A stretch of DNA of 64,000 bases from DATFVA01 sp963839165 (GTDB lineage Bacteria > Bacteroidota > Ignavibacteria > Ignavibacteriales > Ignavibacteriaceae), in NCBI GenBank assembly GCA_963839165.1, contig CAWIUG010000036.1, positions 62,001-126,000 on the forward strand, in the 5' to 3' direction. The position numbers were made by a program, and so were the translations under genes. How positions within the stretch are numbered: the first letter of the stretch is position 1; each line of letters begins with the position of its first letter. The notes beneath the pieces are model-generated. The model did not search any database and was not told the origin of the DNA. It worked only from the letters and a program-made list of their open reading frames with translations. Below, in pieces: positions 43,833-53,671 of this stretch.

Positions 43833-44180
43833 TTATGATTCTGCCAGAATATCTTCCATTACTTCGAAGGCATATCTGAGATGAGGGATAACAATTGATC
43901 CGCCGACAATGAGAGCGATATTAAATGACTCGTGAAGTTCTTCTTTAGTAGCTCCCTCCTGAATGGATCTATCGATATGATAGAAGATACAGTCGTTGCA
44001 GCGCATTACCATTGAGGCAACTAGTCCCATAAGCTCTTTTGTTTTAGCGGGAAGCGCGCCATTTACATATGCTTTATTATCGAGGGCAAAAAATTTATTG
44101 AAATCCCTGAAGCCCGAGTTAAGAATTTTATCATTCATATCCTGGCGGTACTTTCTGGTTTCAGAGGAAGTTTTTTTCAT
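43833..44180 (-). CDS. Carboxymuconolactone decarboxylase / AhpD-like protein
   Basis: 115-residue helical protein of the CMD family. RCNDCIFYHIDRSIQEGATKEE is split here as RCNDCIFYH followed by an EGATKEEL helix: the CxxC and nearby His are the AhpD-type redox site, used to reduce peroxiredoxin partners. PAKTKELMGLVASMV precedes it as in the family. A partner peroxiredoxin is not in the window. Confidence 0.85.
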   Translation of the reverse strand: MKKTSSETRKYRQDMNDKILNSGFRDFNKFFALDNKAYVNGALPAKTKELMGLVASMVMRCNDCIFYHIDRSIQEGATKEELHESFNIALIVGGSIVIPHLRYAFEVMEDILAES

Positions 44181-44333
44181 TCCGGTTTTCCTTATGAGAT
44201 TTACTACTGATAATTACAAAGTTAGTATTCAAAGGTCTGCTATTTACATAAATTCTATGCAAAATAAAAAAGTAAGGGGAAATGCAGTGAAAAGCGAATG
44301 GTAAAGAAATATAATACCGGTTGTTGGTAGATC

Positions 44334-45017
44334 TTAATCCCGGGAAGGTTTTTCATCATTATCCTTATCATAAGATATTTCCAGTTTATCAGGGGGGATA
44401 TCGCTTTCCTCTGCCTCCCAGTCATATTTATAATGCTTATCTTTTTTACGGAAGATGAAGGCGCAGACGATACCTGATATTCCTCCGAAGAAATGCGACT
44501 CCCAGGAAATTCCCGGTTGACCGGGGAGAATTCCCCAGACCATACCGCCATAGAGGAAAGTGACCAGGAGTGAAAGTCCTATAGAACGGTTATCCCTTTT
44601 AAATATTCCACTGAAGAACAGGAAAGCGGCGAAACCGTAAATCAATCCTGACGCGCCGATGTGGTAAACGGATCGGGCAAGAAGCCAGACCAGCAGTCCT
44701 GTTGAGATATAAATTATCCCCAGCACTTTATAGGCAGTCTCGGGATAAAAATACAGTATACCCGCGGACAGCAGGAATAACGGGAGCGTGTTGGAGAGCA
44801 GGTGTGCGTAGCCAGCATGGATAAGCGGTGAAGTAATGATCCCGATCAGTCCGGAGAAGGTTCGGGGGAAGAGTCCGAATTCATAAGGGAAGTTCACGTT
44901 AAACGTAAGCTGCACGATAAGGATCACCCAGAGCAGTATTACGAAGCCTGCGGGAATTACGATACTTTTTACAACCTGCGAGTTATCTTTTTTTCTTCCA
45001 TAATAACACTTCTTCAA
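44334..45017 (-). CDS. Rhomboid family intramembrane serine protease
   Basis: 227-residue multi-pass membrane protein. Helix with HIGASGLIYGFAAF carries the rhomboid GxSG nucleophile, and ESHFFGGISGIVCAF carries the partner His; HAGYAHLLSNTLPLF is the family HxxxHLxxN motif in modified form. A charged cytosolic tail (about 185-227) follows. It should cleave membrane-embedded substrates; none is known here. The start is preceded by a 600-bp gap with few features. Confidence 0.87.
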   Translation of the reverse strand: MKKCYYGRKKDNSQVVKSIVIPAGFVILLWVILIVQLTFNVNFPYEFGLFPRTFSGLIGIITSPLIHAGYAHLLSNTLPLFLLSAGILYFYPETAYKVLGIIYISTGLLVWLLARSVYHIGASGLIYGFAAFLFFSGIFKRDNRSIGLSLLVTFLYGGMVWGILPGQPGISWESHFFGGISGIVCAFIFRKKDKHYKYDWEAEESDIPPDKLEISYDKDNDEKPSRD

Positions 45018-45199
45018 GAATACAAATTTAATATTATTAACGCATTATTGAATTTCTGGTATGGGTAGATCATTTTTTTGTGAGGTCTATCCTGAGGCAG
45101 ATCATCTTCGTTATTGGCCGTTCATCCAAAATGATTGGCCGCAGCTGAAAGGCTTTTTTATTTTTCAGTATTACAATTTATTTTTACCGGAGATAAACT

Positions 45200-45283
45200 A
45201 TGAGAAGAGGGATCAGCTTCAACATTTATGTTTTCTATATTATTATGTTCATCCTAATGCTGGCTGCCGTAGTTTCAGCATAA
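45200..45283 (+). CDS. Possible 27-residue hydrophobic peptide
   Basis: An ORF of 27 codons (MRRGISFNIYVFYIIMFILM and seven more residues) lies in the otherwise gene-poor 45018-45622 gap. GGAG at 45189-45192 is 7 bp before the ATG. The product would be a single membrane helix with a positive N-terminus. It may be a real small protein or chance; the rest of the gap holds only two copies of a 19-bp repeat. Confidence 0.3.
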   Translation: MRRGISFNIYVFYIIMFILMLAAVVSA

Positions 45284-45408
45284 ACCCAGCTTAACCCCGT
45301 TAAGAGAAAACACAGGTTGTTCAGACTATTGGATTGACCCATTTGATTATTAGGTTAAAATGCATCAAAAGTTTGTTAGAGAAGTTTAGGGAAAACCGGT
45401 TATTTGTA

Positions 45409-45576
45409 GTCTGCCATTTTGTCATACTGTAGATTTATTCAACGGACGAAAACTGCGAATTTTCGACGTTTTAAGAGTGTCTCATTTTGAGTCCAACTCC
45501 GAGCCTTCCCCGAGATAACCCCAAGTAATCCCCAAGACTAAAACAGCATAACAAGATGTCTGCCATTTTGTCATAC
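45409..45576. repeat. Pair of 19-bp direct repeats
   Basis: GTCTGCCATTTTGTCATAC occurs exactly at 45409-45427 and 45558-45576, 149 bp apart, and similarity continues weakly after each copy (a GA...ATT..CAAC pattern). Both lie in the gap downstream of the BNR-protein gene and upstream of the rhomboid gene. No function is assigned. Confidence 0.6.
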
Positions 45577-45622
45577 CTGCTGAATATTTCAACAGCCAGC
45601 GACCGGAATTAAAGCATCATGC

Positions 45623-48166
45623 TCACCTAAGCAAAATCATCTTTCTCGTCTCAGTAAAACTCCCCGTCTTGATACGGTAATAGTACACGCCGCTGCTCAG
45701 GTTTTCAGCATTAAAATTTATTGTATACGTACCCGGAGATTTCTCTTCATTTAGAAGACCGGCAACCTCTTTACCCAGGACATCATAAACATCAAGTGTA
45801 ACAAAAGATGAGTGACCTACTGTAAAAGTGATCCTGGTGGACGGATTAAAAGGGTTTGGATAATTCTGCGACAAATTAAAAGCTTCAACTTTATTGACCG
45901 GATCTTTAACATCAACAATTTGTCCCAGATCAATTTTATACATTGATCTACCATGTGTGCCGATGGCAAGATAATTTTCAACAGGATGGATCTTCATATC
46001 ATAAACAGAAACGACAGGCAGACCAGCAGCTATAGGTTGCCAGCTTATGCCGCCATTGAAACTCATAAACGCACCAACATCGCTGCCGAGGTAAAGTCTA
46101 TCGGGGTTAGTATTATCTACAGCGAAAGCATTAACAGGAGCATCCGGCAGATTGCTGCTTATGTCAGTCCAGTCGGCCCCCATATTAGTACTCTTAAATA
46201 CGTGTGACTGAGGATCGTGCCATTTGAGTCCCGAAAAGGTAACATACACAATATTCTCATTACCAGGATCGACCTTCACACGGGTAACCCATCGGTAAGG
46301 CAGCGCGCTTGAAATATCCGTCCAGTCAGAACCATAATCGGTAGTAACCCAAACGTGACTATCATCGGTTCCTGCATAAATTACATCAGAGTTTGTGGGA
46401 GCAACATCGATAGTTGTAACAGTACCGAGCCTGGTGCCGGGAATGCCATCGGTAAGGTCAGGACTAATAGTCGTCCAGTTCGCCGCACCATCTGTCGTCC
46501 TGTATATACGGTCTGTACCATAGTAAAGGACATTATGATCGTTAGGATCCATCACCACAGGGGTAGACCAGTTAGTAGGTTCATTCTCGTTTATTCCGTT
46601 CCTTGCATAAGCAAAATAATTGCCGCCATCAGTAGATTTCTGAAGGTATCCGTTCTGGGACTCGGCGTAAATAATATTAGGGTCGGTAAAATCAACAATT
46701 ACATAAAAACCATCTCCCAAAATAAGGGGTTCCCAGTCGTTGAGGTCTCCGGTTTGGGTTCTTAATGTATTATTATCCTGTGTGCCGCCATAAAGTTTCT
46801 GTGAATTATTATAGTCAAGGCCGATTTCATAGAACTGCGTATTAGGCATTTCCTTTGGCCCAGTCCAGATAGCGCCCCCGTTAGTTGAAATATAAATACC
46901 GCCATCATCCCCATTGATTAAATAATTAGAGTTAGATGGATCAAAAGCCAGGGCGTGGTGATCGACGTGAGTCTGAAATGAAAATTCCCAGTCAGCTCCA
47001 CCATCGGATGAACTCATAAAGCCAACATCCATTACATAGATCTTTGCGGGGTCAGAAGGATTTATTCTTACTTGTCCGAAGTACCAGCTGAAATTACTTA
47101 CCCCTTGCGCTATTTCCATGTCAGGATCCGCGTCTGTCCAGCTATCACCATAATCGGTGGTTTTATATAAACCAGTATAAAACGTACCATCATTATAAAG
47201 CGCGTATGAGATTTCAGGATTTGATTTTGAAATCGCCAGTCCGATTCTTCCCACATCCAGTAACGATGCGTCAGGAAGTCCGGTAGAAGGTCCCAGAAGT
47301 TGCCATGAATTCCCATTATCTGTAGATCTATAGATTCCGCTGGAAGGTCCGTAAAGATGTGATAGGTTCGGCCTTCTCACTCTTTCCCACATTGCGGCGA
47401 GAAGGAAATCAGGATTAGAAGGATCCATAACCACATCTATAGCTCCGGTAGAATCCGAAACGAACAGCGACTGATTCCAGGTAGAGCCGCCGTCAGTACT
47501 CTTGAATATTCCTCTCTGATGGGTTGGTGTAAAATAAGAACCCATAACCGCAGCAAAAACTTCATTAGGATCTGAAGGGTTAATAATAACTCTTCCAATC
47601 GTTTCGGCGCTGTCAAGACCTATAGGGAACCAGGTACTGCCTGCGTCGGTTGACTTAAACATTCCGCCGCCGGGCAAGTTATTATGTCCCCCGTTAGCTT
47701 CGCCTGTGCCAACGTAAACTATATCAGGATTTACAGGATCGACCGCAATATCACCTACTGATAAAAATGCCTGCTGATCGAATATGGGGAACCAGGTTTC
47801 TCCCTTATCGGTTGATTTAAATACGCCCCCTGTAGCAGCAGAGCAATAAACTATTTCAGGATCCAGGGGATTAAACTCGATATCTGTTATCCTTCCTCCA
47901 ATGTTGACAGGTCCGGCGAAAGTCCAGCTTAATTCATCAGTTTTCTTAAGTAAACCTTTCATTGTGTTAACCTGCTGCAGTGCCCGGGAATATACATCCG
48001 GATCTGCCTGCATATAAGGAAAAAGTCTTTGTGTCATCATCCACTCAGATGGTTCCATCTTTTCATTTTCAAATTTATCAGACGATCTGAAATTACTGAA
48101 GTACAAAAAAGATGTTAAAATGGAGAGAAGAAGAGAGGCAGCTAGAATCGGTTTTTTAAATTTCAT
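45623..48166 (-). CDS. Secreted BNR/sortilin-like propeller protein with T9SS domain
   Basis: 847-residue exported protein. After a signal helix (about 7-24) come many BNR/Asp-box repeats of the S-x-D-x-G-x-x-W type (KSTDKGETWFP, KSTDGGSTWNQS, RSTDNGNSWQLL, TTDYGSDWTDI), alternating with VDPxNPDIVYxG segments, typical of VPS10/sortilin-like propellers and certain glycosyl hydrolase folds. The C-terminal LSQNYPNPFNPST ... RKMILLR is a T9SS sorting domain. No catalytic site is evident; it may be structural or binding. Confidence 0.87.
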   Translation of the reverse strand: MKFKKPILAASLLLSILTSFLYFSNFRSSDKFENEKMEPSEWMMTQRLFPYMQADPDVYSRALQQVNTMKGLLKKTDELSWTFAGPVNIGGRITDIEFNPLDPEIVYCSAATGGVFKSTDKGETWFPIFDQQAFLSVGDIAVDPVNPDIVYVGTGEANGGHNNLPGGGMFKSTDAGSTWFPIGLDSAETIGRVIINPSDPNEVFAAVMGSYFTPTHQRGIFKSTDGGSTWNQSLFVSDSTGAIDVVMDPSNPDFLLAAMWERVRRPNLSHLYGPSSGIYRSTDNGNSWQLLGPSTGLPDASLLDVGRIGLAISKSNPEISYALYNDGTFYTGLYKTTDYGDSWTDADPDMEIAQGVSNFSWYFGQVRINPSDPAKIYVMDVGFMSSSDGGADWEFSFQTHVDHHALAFDPSNSNYLINGDDGGIYISTNGGAIWTGPKEMPNTQFYEIGLDYNNSQKLYGGTQDNNTLRTQTGDLNDWEPLILGDGFYVIVDFTDPNIIYAESQNGYLQKSTDGGNYFAYARNGINENEPTNWSTPVVMDPNDHNVLYYGTDRIYRTTDGAANWTTISPDLTDGIPGTRLGTVTTIDVAPTNSDVIYAGTDDSHVWVTTDYGSDWTDISSALPYRWVTRVKVDPGNENIVYVTFSGLKWHDPQSHVFKSTNMGADWTDISSNLPDAPVNAFAVDNTNPDRLYLGSDVGAFMSFNGGISWQPIAAGLPVVSVYDMKIHPVENYLAIGTHGRSMYKIDLGQIVDVKDPVNKVEAFNLSQNYPNPFNPSTRITFTVGHSSFVTLDVYDVLGKEVAGLLNEEKSPGTYTINFNAENLSSGVYYYRIKTGSFTETRKMILLR

Positions 48167-48310
48167 GATTGTATTCCCTGGTTAATGAGGTATAAATTGA
48201 ACAAAAATGAATTTGCAATCAATGCTAATTTAGGTAATATTTTTAACTGATTTATAAATTAAATCTGAAAAACGGATCGGGCTGTCAGGGGGAATGGAAT
48301 CAGGACTGGT

Positions 48311-49636
48311 TTATTCCAGGAAGAGGGCGAGGATCGCGAAAATGTCGATTCCAATAAGCATCAGGTTTACTTCATCACGTTTACCGGTAATGAGTTTGAT
48401 AACCGTCCAGCTAAGAAATCCCCATATTATTCCCTGTGTAATTGAATATGTAAAAGGAATAAGAACCAGGGCGATGAAGGCAGGGATTGCATCATCAAAC
48501 TTCGACCAATTGATTTTTAGTACAGGTTTAATCATAAAGACGCCAACAATAATAAGAGCGGGCGACGTTGCGATTGAGGGAACGATCGACAAAAGAGGAG
48601 AGATGAAAATGAATGGGATGAACAATAGTCCTGCTGTTACCGCAGTGAGTCCTGTCCTTCCCCCCTCTTCGATACCGGTAGCCGATTCGATATATGCAGT
48701 ACCGGGACTAGAACCAACCAATCCCGCAATTGTAGTAGCAAACGCGTCAGTAACAAGTGATTCCTTAATATTCCTTGGTTCATTATTTTCATCCAGCAAA
48801 TTTGCAGCTTCAGCAACACCCACAAAGGTAGAGAGACTATCAAACATATCGGTAAACAGGAAGGCAAATATCACAGGCCATAAGGCAAACTTTAGTGAAC
48901 CAGCAAGATCGAGCTGAAAGATCAAGCTGAAGTCGGGATGAGCAAAGAGACCTTTCCATGTAACCAGGGTTGGAATTCCGTTATTCAGAAGAGAAGCGTC
49001 GCCGTACCACCGGCCGATAGGAATGGCAAGGATAGTAGTTATAACGATCCCGATGATCAGTCCGCCTCTCATATTTTTAATTATAAGAATGGCCGTTATG
49101 AGCAAACCGATGACGAAAGTGATTCTGACCGCATCCATCTTAGCTATAGTAACCATCGTTGAAGGATTGGCAATAACAAGGTGTCCGTTTACAAATCCTA
49201 TTAAGGCTATGAACAATCCAATACCGACAGCCACCGCATAACGTATCTGCCTCGGTATAGCGCGTACGATATATGTTCTGATATTAAAAACGGAGAGAAC
49301 GATAAATACTATGCCTGCCCAGAACACGGCCCCCAATGCTGTTTCCCATCTAACACCCATACCTATAACTACAGTGTAAGTAAAGAAAGCATTTAATCCC
49401 ATTCCGGGTGCAACGAGTATAGGATTATTCGCATAGATGCCCATCATTATAGAACAGAAAGCAGAAACTATGATGGTGGCCGTGAGTACCCCGTTAAAGG
49501 GCATACCCGATTGACTAAGGACAGCGGGATTAACCACGATGATATACATCGAAGCAAGGAACGTGGTTATCCCGGCAACTATCTCAGTTTTTGTACTTGT
49601 CTTATTTGCCGATAAAGAAAAGTATTTTTCGAGCAT
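48311..49636 (-). CDS. NCS2 family purine permease (AzgA/PbuG-like)
   Basis: 441-residue inner-membrane transporter with about 13 helices. It has NPAVLSQSGMPFNGVLTAT, GMGLNAFFTY, a TDMFDSLSTFVGVAE segment and SSPGTAYIESATGIEEGGRTG, all characteristic of the guanine/hypoxanthine branch of NCS2. It should take up a purine base by proton symport, complementing the nucleoside importer at the left edge. It is followed upstream in the operon direction by the DUF1028 gene, 11 bp apart. Confidence 0.93.
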   Translation of the reverse strand: MLEKYFSLSANKTSTKTEIVAGITTFLASMYIIVVNPAVLSQSGMPFNGVLTATIIVSAFCSIMMGIYANNPILVAPGMGLNAFFTYTVVIGMGVRWETALGAVFWAGIVFIVLSVFNIRTYIVRAIPRQIRYAVAVGIGLFIALIGFVNGHLVIANPSTMVTIAKMDAVRITFVIGLLITAILIIKNMRGGLIIGIVITTILAIPIGRWYGDASLLNNGIPTLVTWKGLFAHPDFSLIFQLDLAGSLKFALWPVIFAFLFTDMFDSLSTFVGVAEAANLLDENNEPRNIKESLVTDAFATTIAGLVGSSPGTAYIESATGIEEGGRTGLTAVTAGLLFIPFIFISPLLSIVPSIATSPALIIVGVFMIKPVLKINWSKFDDAIPAFIALVLIPFTYSITQGIIWGFLSWTVIKLITGKRDEVNLMLIGIDIFAILALFLE

Positions 49637-49647
49637 TCAATTCTTAT

Positions 49648-50640
49648 TTATTTCACATCCATTATACGTTTCAGATCCTTATCATCCACAGTAAGCAGAC
49701 CCGGCTTCACAAGTCGCGGTGTAAGATCTCTCCAGTTCTCATCCATATTAAAAACTTCTCTGAAGATAGGAAGTGATTCATCCACCCTTCCGTTATTAGC
49801 AAGGGTTACAGCATGCCAGAATTTCATTTCAGCGTTATCAGGAAACATCTTTTCCGCAGATGAATATTCATAAAGAGCCTGTTTCATATCACCTTTTTCA
49901 ACTGCAAGGTCGCCCGCATTCATATGATCGTATGCACGATGGACTTTCAGCAGACGCTTTAGTTCTTTAATAGGTTCAGTACTATCATCCACGCGCAGAT
50001 CGATCAGTCGGTCTTCCCACACCTTACCGGTTGATTTACCGCGGACCACGAGCATTGCGGCCGACTGCTTTCCGCGAATATCACCGCCTGCTTCCTGTCC
50101 CGCCTCAAGCGCGGCCATCATCCTTTCGGCAAGCGGTCCTGTTGACTTCTTAAAAGCATCTGCCATGGCAGGCCACACCTTATCACTTTTCATCAGGTTA
50201 GCCTGGCAGGAAAAATTATCGCCCACAATATTCCCAGCGGGTTGTACGCATTTCTTCCCGGTAAACGAAGCCACATTTCCTTTTGAATCAATTATTGCCA
50301 GCTGCCTGAACTCCCTGCCATCATCTGAAGCAAGGAGAGAATCGACAGCCTGCTGAGCGGTCATTCCCTTCTTAAGCATTTCAAGTCCCCGCGGTCCGAA
50401 TGAAGCATTGACAAACGACTGTGTGGCGATAGCGCCCACACCGGCCTCAGCCCAGGTTACGATTGTGCCGACAGAGAACCAGTGAGACTGTACGGCAACT
50501 CCCATTTCACCGGTCGTTGTATCTCTTGCAACGATCGAATAAGTATGCGCGAAAGGATCGTGGTTATAATACAGCTGCGGAAATGAAACAGAGGACATAA
50601 GCAGACAAACGATTAAAAAATTAAAGATAGTCCTTTTCAT
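49648..50640 (-). CDS. Secreted DUF1028 (Ntn-hydrolase-like) protein with TPR tail
   Basis: 330-residue exported protein with a signal peptide (1-21). Residues about 30-240 match DUF1028: TYSIVARDTTTGEMGVAVQSH, WAEAGVGAIATQSFVN, GKVASFTG-like VASFTGKKC, NLMKSDKVWPAM and GGDIRGKQSAAMLVV. This family has an Ntn-hydrolase fold; activity is not established. A tetratricopeptide-like tail (about 245-315, with GDLAVEKGDMKQALYEYSSA) may bind partners. The gene lies just upstream of the permease on the minus strand. Confidence 0.85.
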   Translation of the reverse strand: MKRTIFNFLIVCLLMSSVSFPQLYYNHDPFAHTYSIVARDTTTGEMGVAVQSHWFSVGTIVTWAEAGVGAIATQSFVNASFGPRGLEMLKKGMTAQQAVDSLLASDDGREFRQLAIIDSKGNVASFTGKKCVQPAGNIVGDNFSCQANLMKSDKVWPAMADAFKKSTGPLAERMMAALEAGQEAGGDIRGKQSAAMLVVRGKSTGKVWEDRLIDLRVDDSTEPIKELKRLLKVHRAYDHMNAGDLAVEKGDMKQALYEYSSAEKMFPDNAEMKFWHAVTLANNGRVDESLPIFREVFNMDENWRDLTPRLVKPGLLTVDDKDLKRIMDVK

Positions 50641-50682
50641 ATTACTCTCCTGTGAAAAATGACAGATAAACGACTTAAGAAT

Positions 50683-52575
50683 TTACTTTTTATTCTTTAA
50701 GAATTTCACGTGCAAAGCCGAAGGATACTGTTCAGAGTGATAGAGCCTGATCTCTGCTTTTTTGAAATCCTGCTGCTCTGCTTTATAAATATTATTCACG
50801 AAAGTCTGCGGATTCCGATCGAAGAACGGGAACCAGCTGCTTTGAACCTGGATCATTATCCTGTGACCCTTAAGAAACGTACGGTTGATATCCTGAAGGC
50901 TGAATTCAACTTTCGATACCTCACCCGACTTAAACGGTTCAGGTTTCTCAAAACTATTACGGAACCTTCCCCGCATAATCTCACCGCGGACCAGTTCCTG
51001 ATAATCACCCATCTCCACATTATTCGGATTAGGATCGGGGGAAGAGGCGTCGGGCGGGAATTCATCGATAATTTTAACAACCCAGTCGCCGTCAGTACCT
51101 GAAGTAGAGACATAAAGTTCAGCCGTTAAAGGACCGGAAATAGTAACGTCATCCTTAAGTGGTTCAGACTCATAAACCAGCACATCAGGTCTTTGTGAAG
51201 CAAACCGCTGATCTTCTATCATATAATTTCTATTATAAAACCGTCTTGAGTCAAGCTTCGCTTCTGTATAAGGAACGGGCTTCATCGGATCGGACACATA
51301 TTCATCAAAGCCTTCATTACCGGGACCATCGAATGACAATGAGTGATTACCACTGAAATAAATTTCACCATCCGCTGCGTCAGGAGGAGGCCAGGATGAG
51401 TAAGTCTTCCACTGGTTACTTCCGGTCTGAAATACATAAGCATCGGGCTGATTGAACTCACCTTTCCCTTTGAGGTAATGTTCAAAGAACGGAACAAATA
51501 TTTTCTGCTGGAAGAACTCACTTGTGCGTGCTCCAAAAGAGATATCGCCCAGAGAATCACCTTCACTTCTCATCCAGCCGCCATGGAACCAGGGGCCCAT
51601 CACAATATAATTATCGGCACCTGGATTATTTTCCTCAATAGATTTATAAATATGGAGAGGTCCGTAAAGGTCTTCCGCATCATACCAGCCGCCTACAATG
51701 AGCATTGCGGGAGTAATCTTATTAAAATGCGGAAGATTATTCTTCGCCTTCCAGTAATAATCATAATTCGGATGGTTAATAGTGGAATCCCAGAAAGCTA
51801 TGCTATGATGGAAGAAATTCTTATTCACATTTGAAAGCGGACCAATGCTGAGAAAGAAATTGTATGCATCGGGTGAAGGGTATTCAAGATGTTCGGGCCA
51901 TTTAGTTGTAAGAGAATCCCTGGCCCTTCCGAAGTTCGAGAAAAAATCAAAATCCATCAGCAGGGAAAAGGCCCCGTTATGGTGCATGTCATCTCCCATA
52001 AACCAGTTTGCTATTGGTGCCTCGGGAGAAACCGCCGCTAAAGCGGGATGAGCATCTATAGAACCCATTGCCGCATAAAAACCAGGATAAGATATTCCCC
52101 ACATTCCAACCTTTCCATTATTATGGGAGATATGTTTTACGAGCCAGTCGATTGTATCATAAGTATCGCTGCTCTCATCAACATCGTTCTTGTTTTTCTT
52201 ATCGGGGATATAAGGTCGCATATTAACATAATTTCCCTCTGACATAAACCTTCCGCGAACGTCCTGAAACACAAAAATATAACCGTCACTAACCATCTCC
52301 TCAGGCACCTCGAAGTCATCCGGGTAATTACTCTCCCCATACGGAGCGGAAGTATATGGTGTTCTTACCATAAGGATAGGATAATTGACCGATGTATCCC
52401 TGGGCGAATAGACAGCTGTAAATAACTTTGCGCCGTCTCTCATTTCAATACGGTACTCATGCTTAGCATAATGCTTCGTGATATACTCTTTCCCCTGCGG
52501 ATATACACATACCACCGAGAGACATACCAGTAAGAATGAAGTCAGCAGAAATATTTTATGGTTCATCTTAAACAA
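50683..52575 (-). CDS. CocE/NonD family hydrolase
   Basis: Exported alpha/beta-hydrolase of 630 residues (X-Pro dipeptidyl-peptidase S15/CocE type). The signal peptide spans 1-26. GMWGISYPGF carries the nucleophile serine in G-x-S-Y-x-G, VGGWYDAEDLYG carries the acid region, and GPWFHGGWMRSEGD the histidine. The C-terminal jelly-roll domain begins near GPLTAELYVSTSGTDGDW. The family includes acyl esterases and proline-specific peptidases, and the choice between them cannot be made here. It is 42 bp upstream of the DUF1028 gene. Confidence 0.88.
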   Translation of the reverse strand: MFKMNHKIFLLTSFLLVCLSVVCVYPQGKEYITKHYAKHEYRIEMRDGAKLFTAVYSPRDTSVNYPILMVRTPYTSAPYGESNYPDDFEVPEEMVSDGYIFVFQDVRGRFMSEGNYVNMRPYIPDKKNKNDVDESSDTYDTIDWLVKHISHNNGKVGMWGISYPGFYAAMGSIDAHPALAAVSPEAPIANWFMGDDMHHNGAFSLLMDFDFFSNFGRARDSLTTKWPEHLEYPSPDAYNFFLSIGPLSNVNKNFFHHSIAFWDSTINHPNYDYYWKAKNNLPHFNKITPAMLIVGGWYDAEDLYGPLHIYKSIEENNPGADNYIVMGPWFHGGWMRSEGDSLGDISFGARTSEFFQQKIFVPFFEHYLKGKGEFNQPDAYVFQTGSNQWKTYSSWPPPDAADGEIYFSGNHSLSFDGPGNEGFDEYVSDPMKPVPYTEAKLDSRRFYNRNYMIEDQRFASQRPDVLVYESEPLKDDVTISGPLTAELYVSTSGTDGDWVVKIIDEFPPDASSPDPNPNNVEMGDYQELVRGEIMRGRFRNSFEKPEPFKSGEVSKVEFSLQDINRTFLKGHRIMIQVQSSWFPFFDRNPQTFVNNIYKAEQQDFKKAEIRLYHSEQYPSALHVKFLKNKK

Positions 52576-52658
52576 ACAACTTTATAAGGAATTATTATAT
52601 ATTAAGTTAAGGACTTAAAATAAGAATTTTCTTTTTAATTAGATAAGTTCAGCGGCAT

Positions 52659-53669
52659 ATGAGTATAAGCTATCGTATCCTGGGCAAACCCGGCTGGGAT
52701 AACGGTCTGATGGTCTGGATAAACAGAGGAACGGGGATGTACCGGATGCTGTTCGACTGCGGTGAAAACATACTAAAGGACCTGGATCAGAGAACCATAA
52801 AGTCGATTGATTATCTTTTCTTCTCCCATCTTCATATTGATCATATAGCAGGATTCGATTATTTCTTCCGGAGGAACTACGACAGGGATAAAAAACCTGT
52901 GTATGTATACGGGCCTGAAGACACGGTTGAAATTATACAAAACCGGCTGAGGGGCTTCAAATGGAACCTTGTTAAAGGAGTACCGGGAATGTGGTACGTT
53001 ACCGACATAAAAGAAAAGAGCTGCTCAACATATATCTTTAAGACTTCCGAAGGGTTTTCTAAAAAGCATCGGTTGGGAGAAAAACCATACTCAGGTTCGC
53101 TGATTGATAACTCTGATTTCTCGGTAAACACAGTGCTTCTGGACCATATAATTCCTTCGGCAGCATACTTCGTTAAAGAGAAACCCTCTCTGAATATTAA
53201 TAAAGAATCGCTTAAGCAAACAGGACTGCCACCGGGGCCCTGGCTTGAGAAGGTACGTAATAAGAGTGTTAATACAGGCGAAGAAATTACCGTAAACGGG
53301 AAGCTCCTTAAATTAAAATCACTCAGGCAAAAGCTGCTGGAGAGAACTGAAGGCGAAAGCGTTGGTTACCTGACAGATTTCAAAATCGATAAGAAGTCAC
53401 AATCCAATATTAAAAAAGTTTTTAAGAAGTGTGATACGATGGTGTGCGAGAGTCAATATCTTACAGATGAAATAGAATTTGCGGAAAGGAATCATCACAT
53501 GACTGCCGGGCAGGCTGCGCAGCTGGCAAAAGCCGCGGGGGGTAAGAAACTTATTTTATTCCACATATCCGACAGATACCGTATAAAAGATTATCCCCTG
53601 CTTCTTGATGAAGCACGAAAGATATTTCCTGCTACCTTCTTCCCTGTCCAGTGGAAAATCGAAAAATAA
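52659..53669 (+). CDS. Metallo-beta-lactamase fold hydrolase (RNase Z-like)
   Basis: 336-residue cytosolic protein with the metal motif FSHLHIDHIAGFDYF near 53-67, LFDCGEN before it, and late histidine-containing segments ERNHHMTAGQAAQLAK and LFHISDRY. Order and spacing recall RNase Z/ElaC homologues, and the central part (about 100-240) is an insertion resembling an exosite arm, but with a longer and unusual sequence. True tRNA 3'-processing activity is therefore uncertain. It is divergent from the CocE gene by 83 bp. Confidence 0.78.
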   Translation: MSISYRILGKPGWDNGLMVWINRGTGMYRMLFDCGENILKDLDQRTIKSIDYLFFSHLHIDHIAGFDYFFRRNYDRDKKPVYVYGPEDTVEIIQNRLRGFKWNLVKGVPGMWYVTDIKEKSCSTYIFKTSEGFSKKHRLGEKPYSGSLIDNSDFSVNTVLLDHIIPSAAYFVKEKPSLNINKESLKQTGLPPGPWLEKVRNKSVNTGEEITVNGKLLKLKSLRQKLLERTEGESVGYLTDFKIDKKSQSNIKKVFKKCDTMVCESQYLTDEIEFAERNHHMTAGQAAQLAKAAGGKKLILFHISDRYRIKDYPLLLDEARKIFPATFFPVQWKIEK

Positions 53670-53671
53670 TT

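Noticed and set aside
45061..45294. 77-codon ORF in the intergenic gap
   Set aside because: No ribosome site, a composition unlike a real protein, and it overlaps in another frame the better supported 27-codon ORF.
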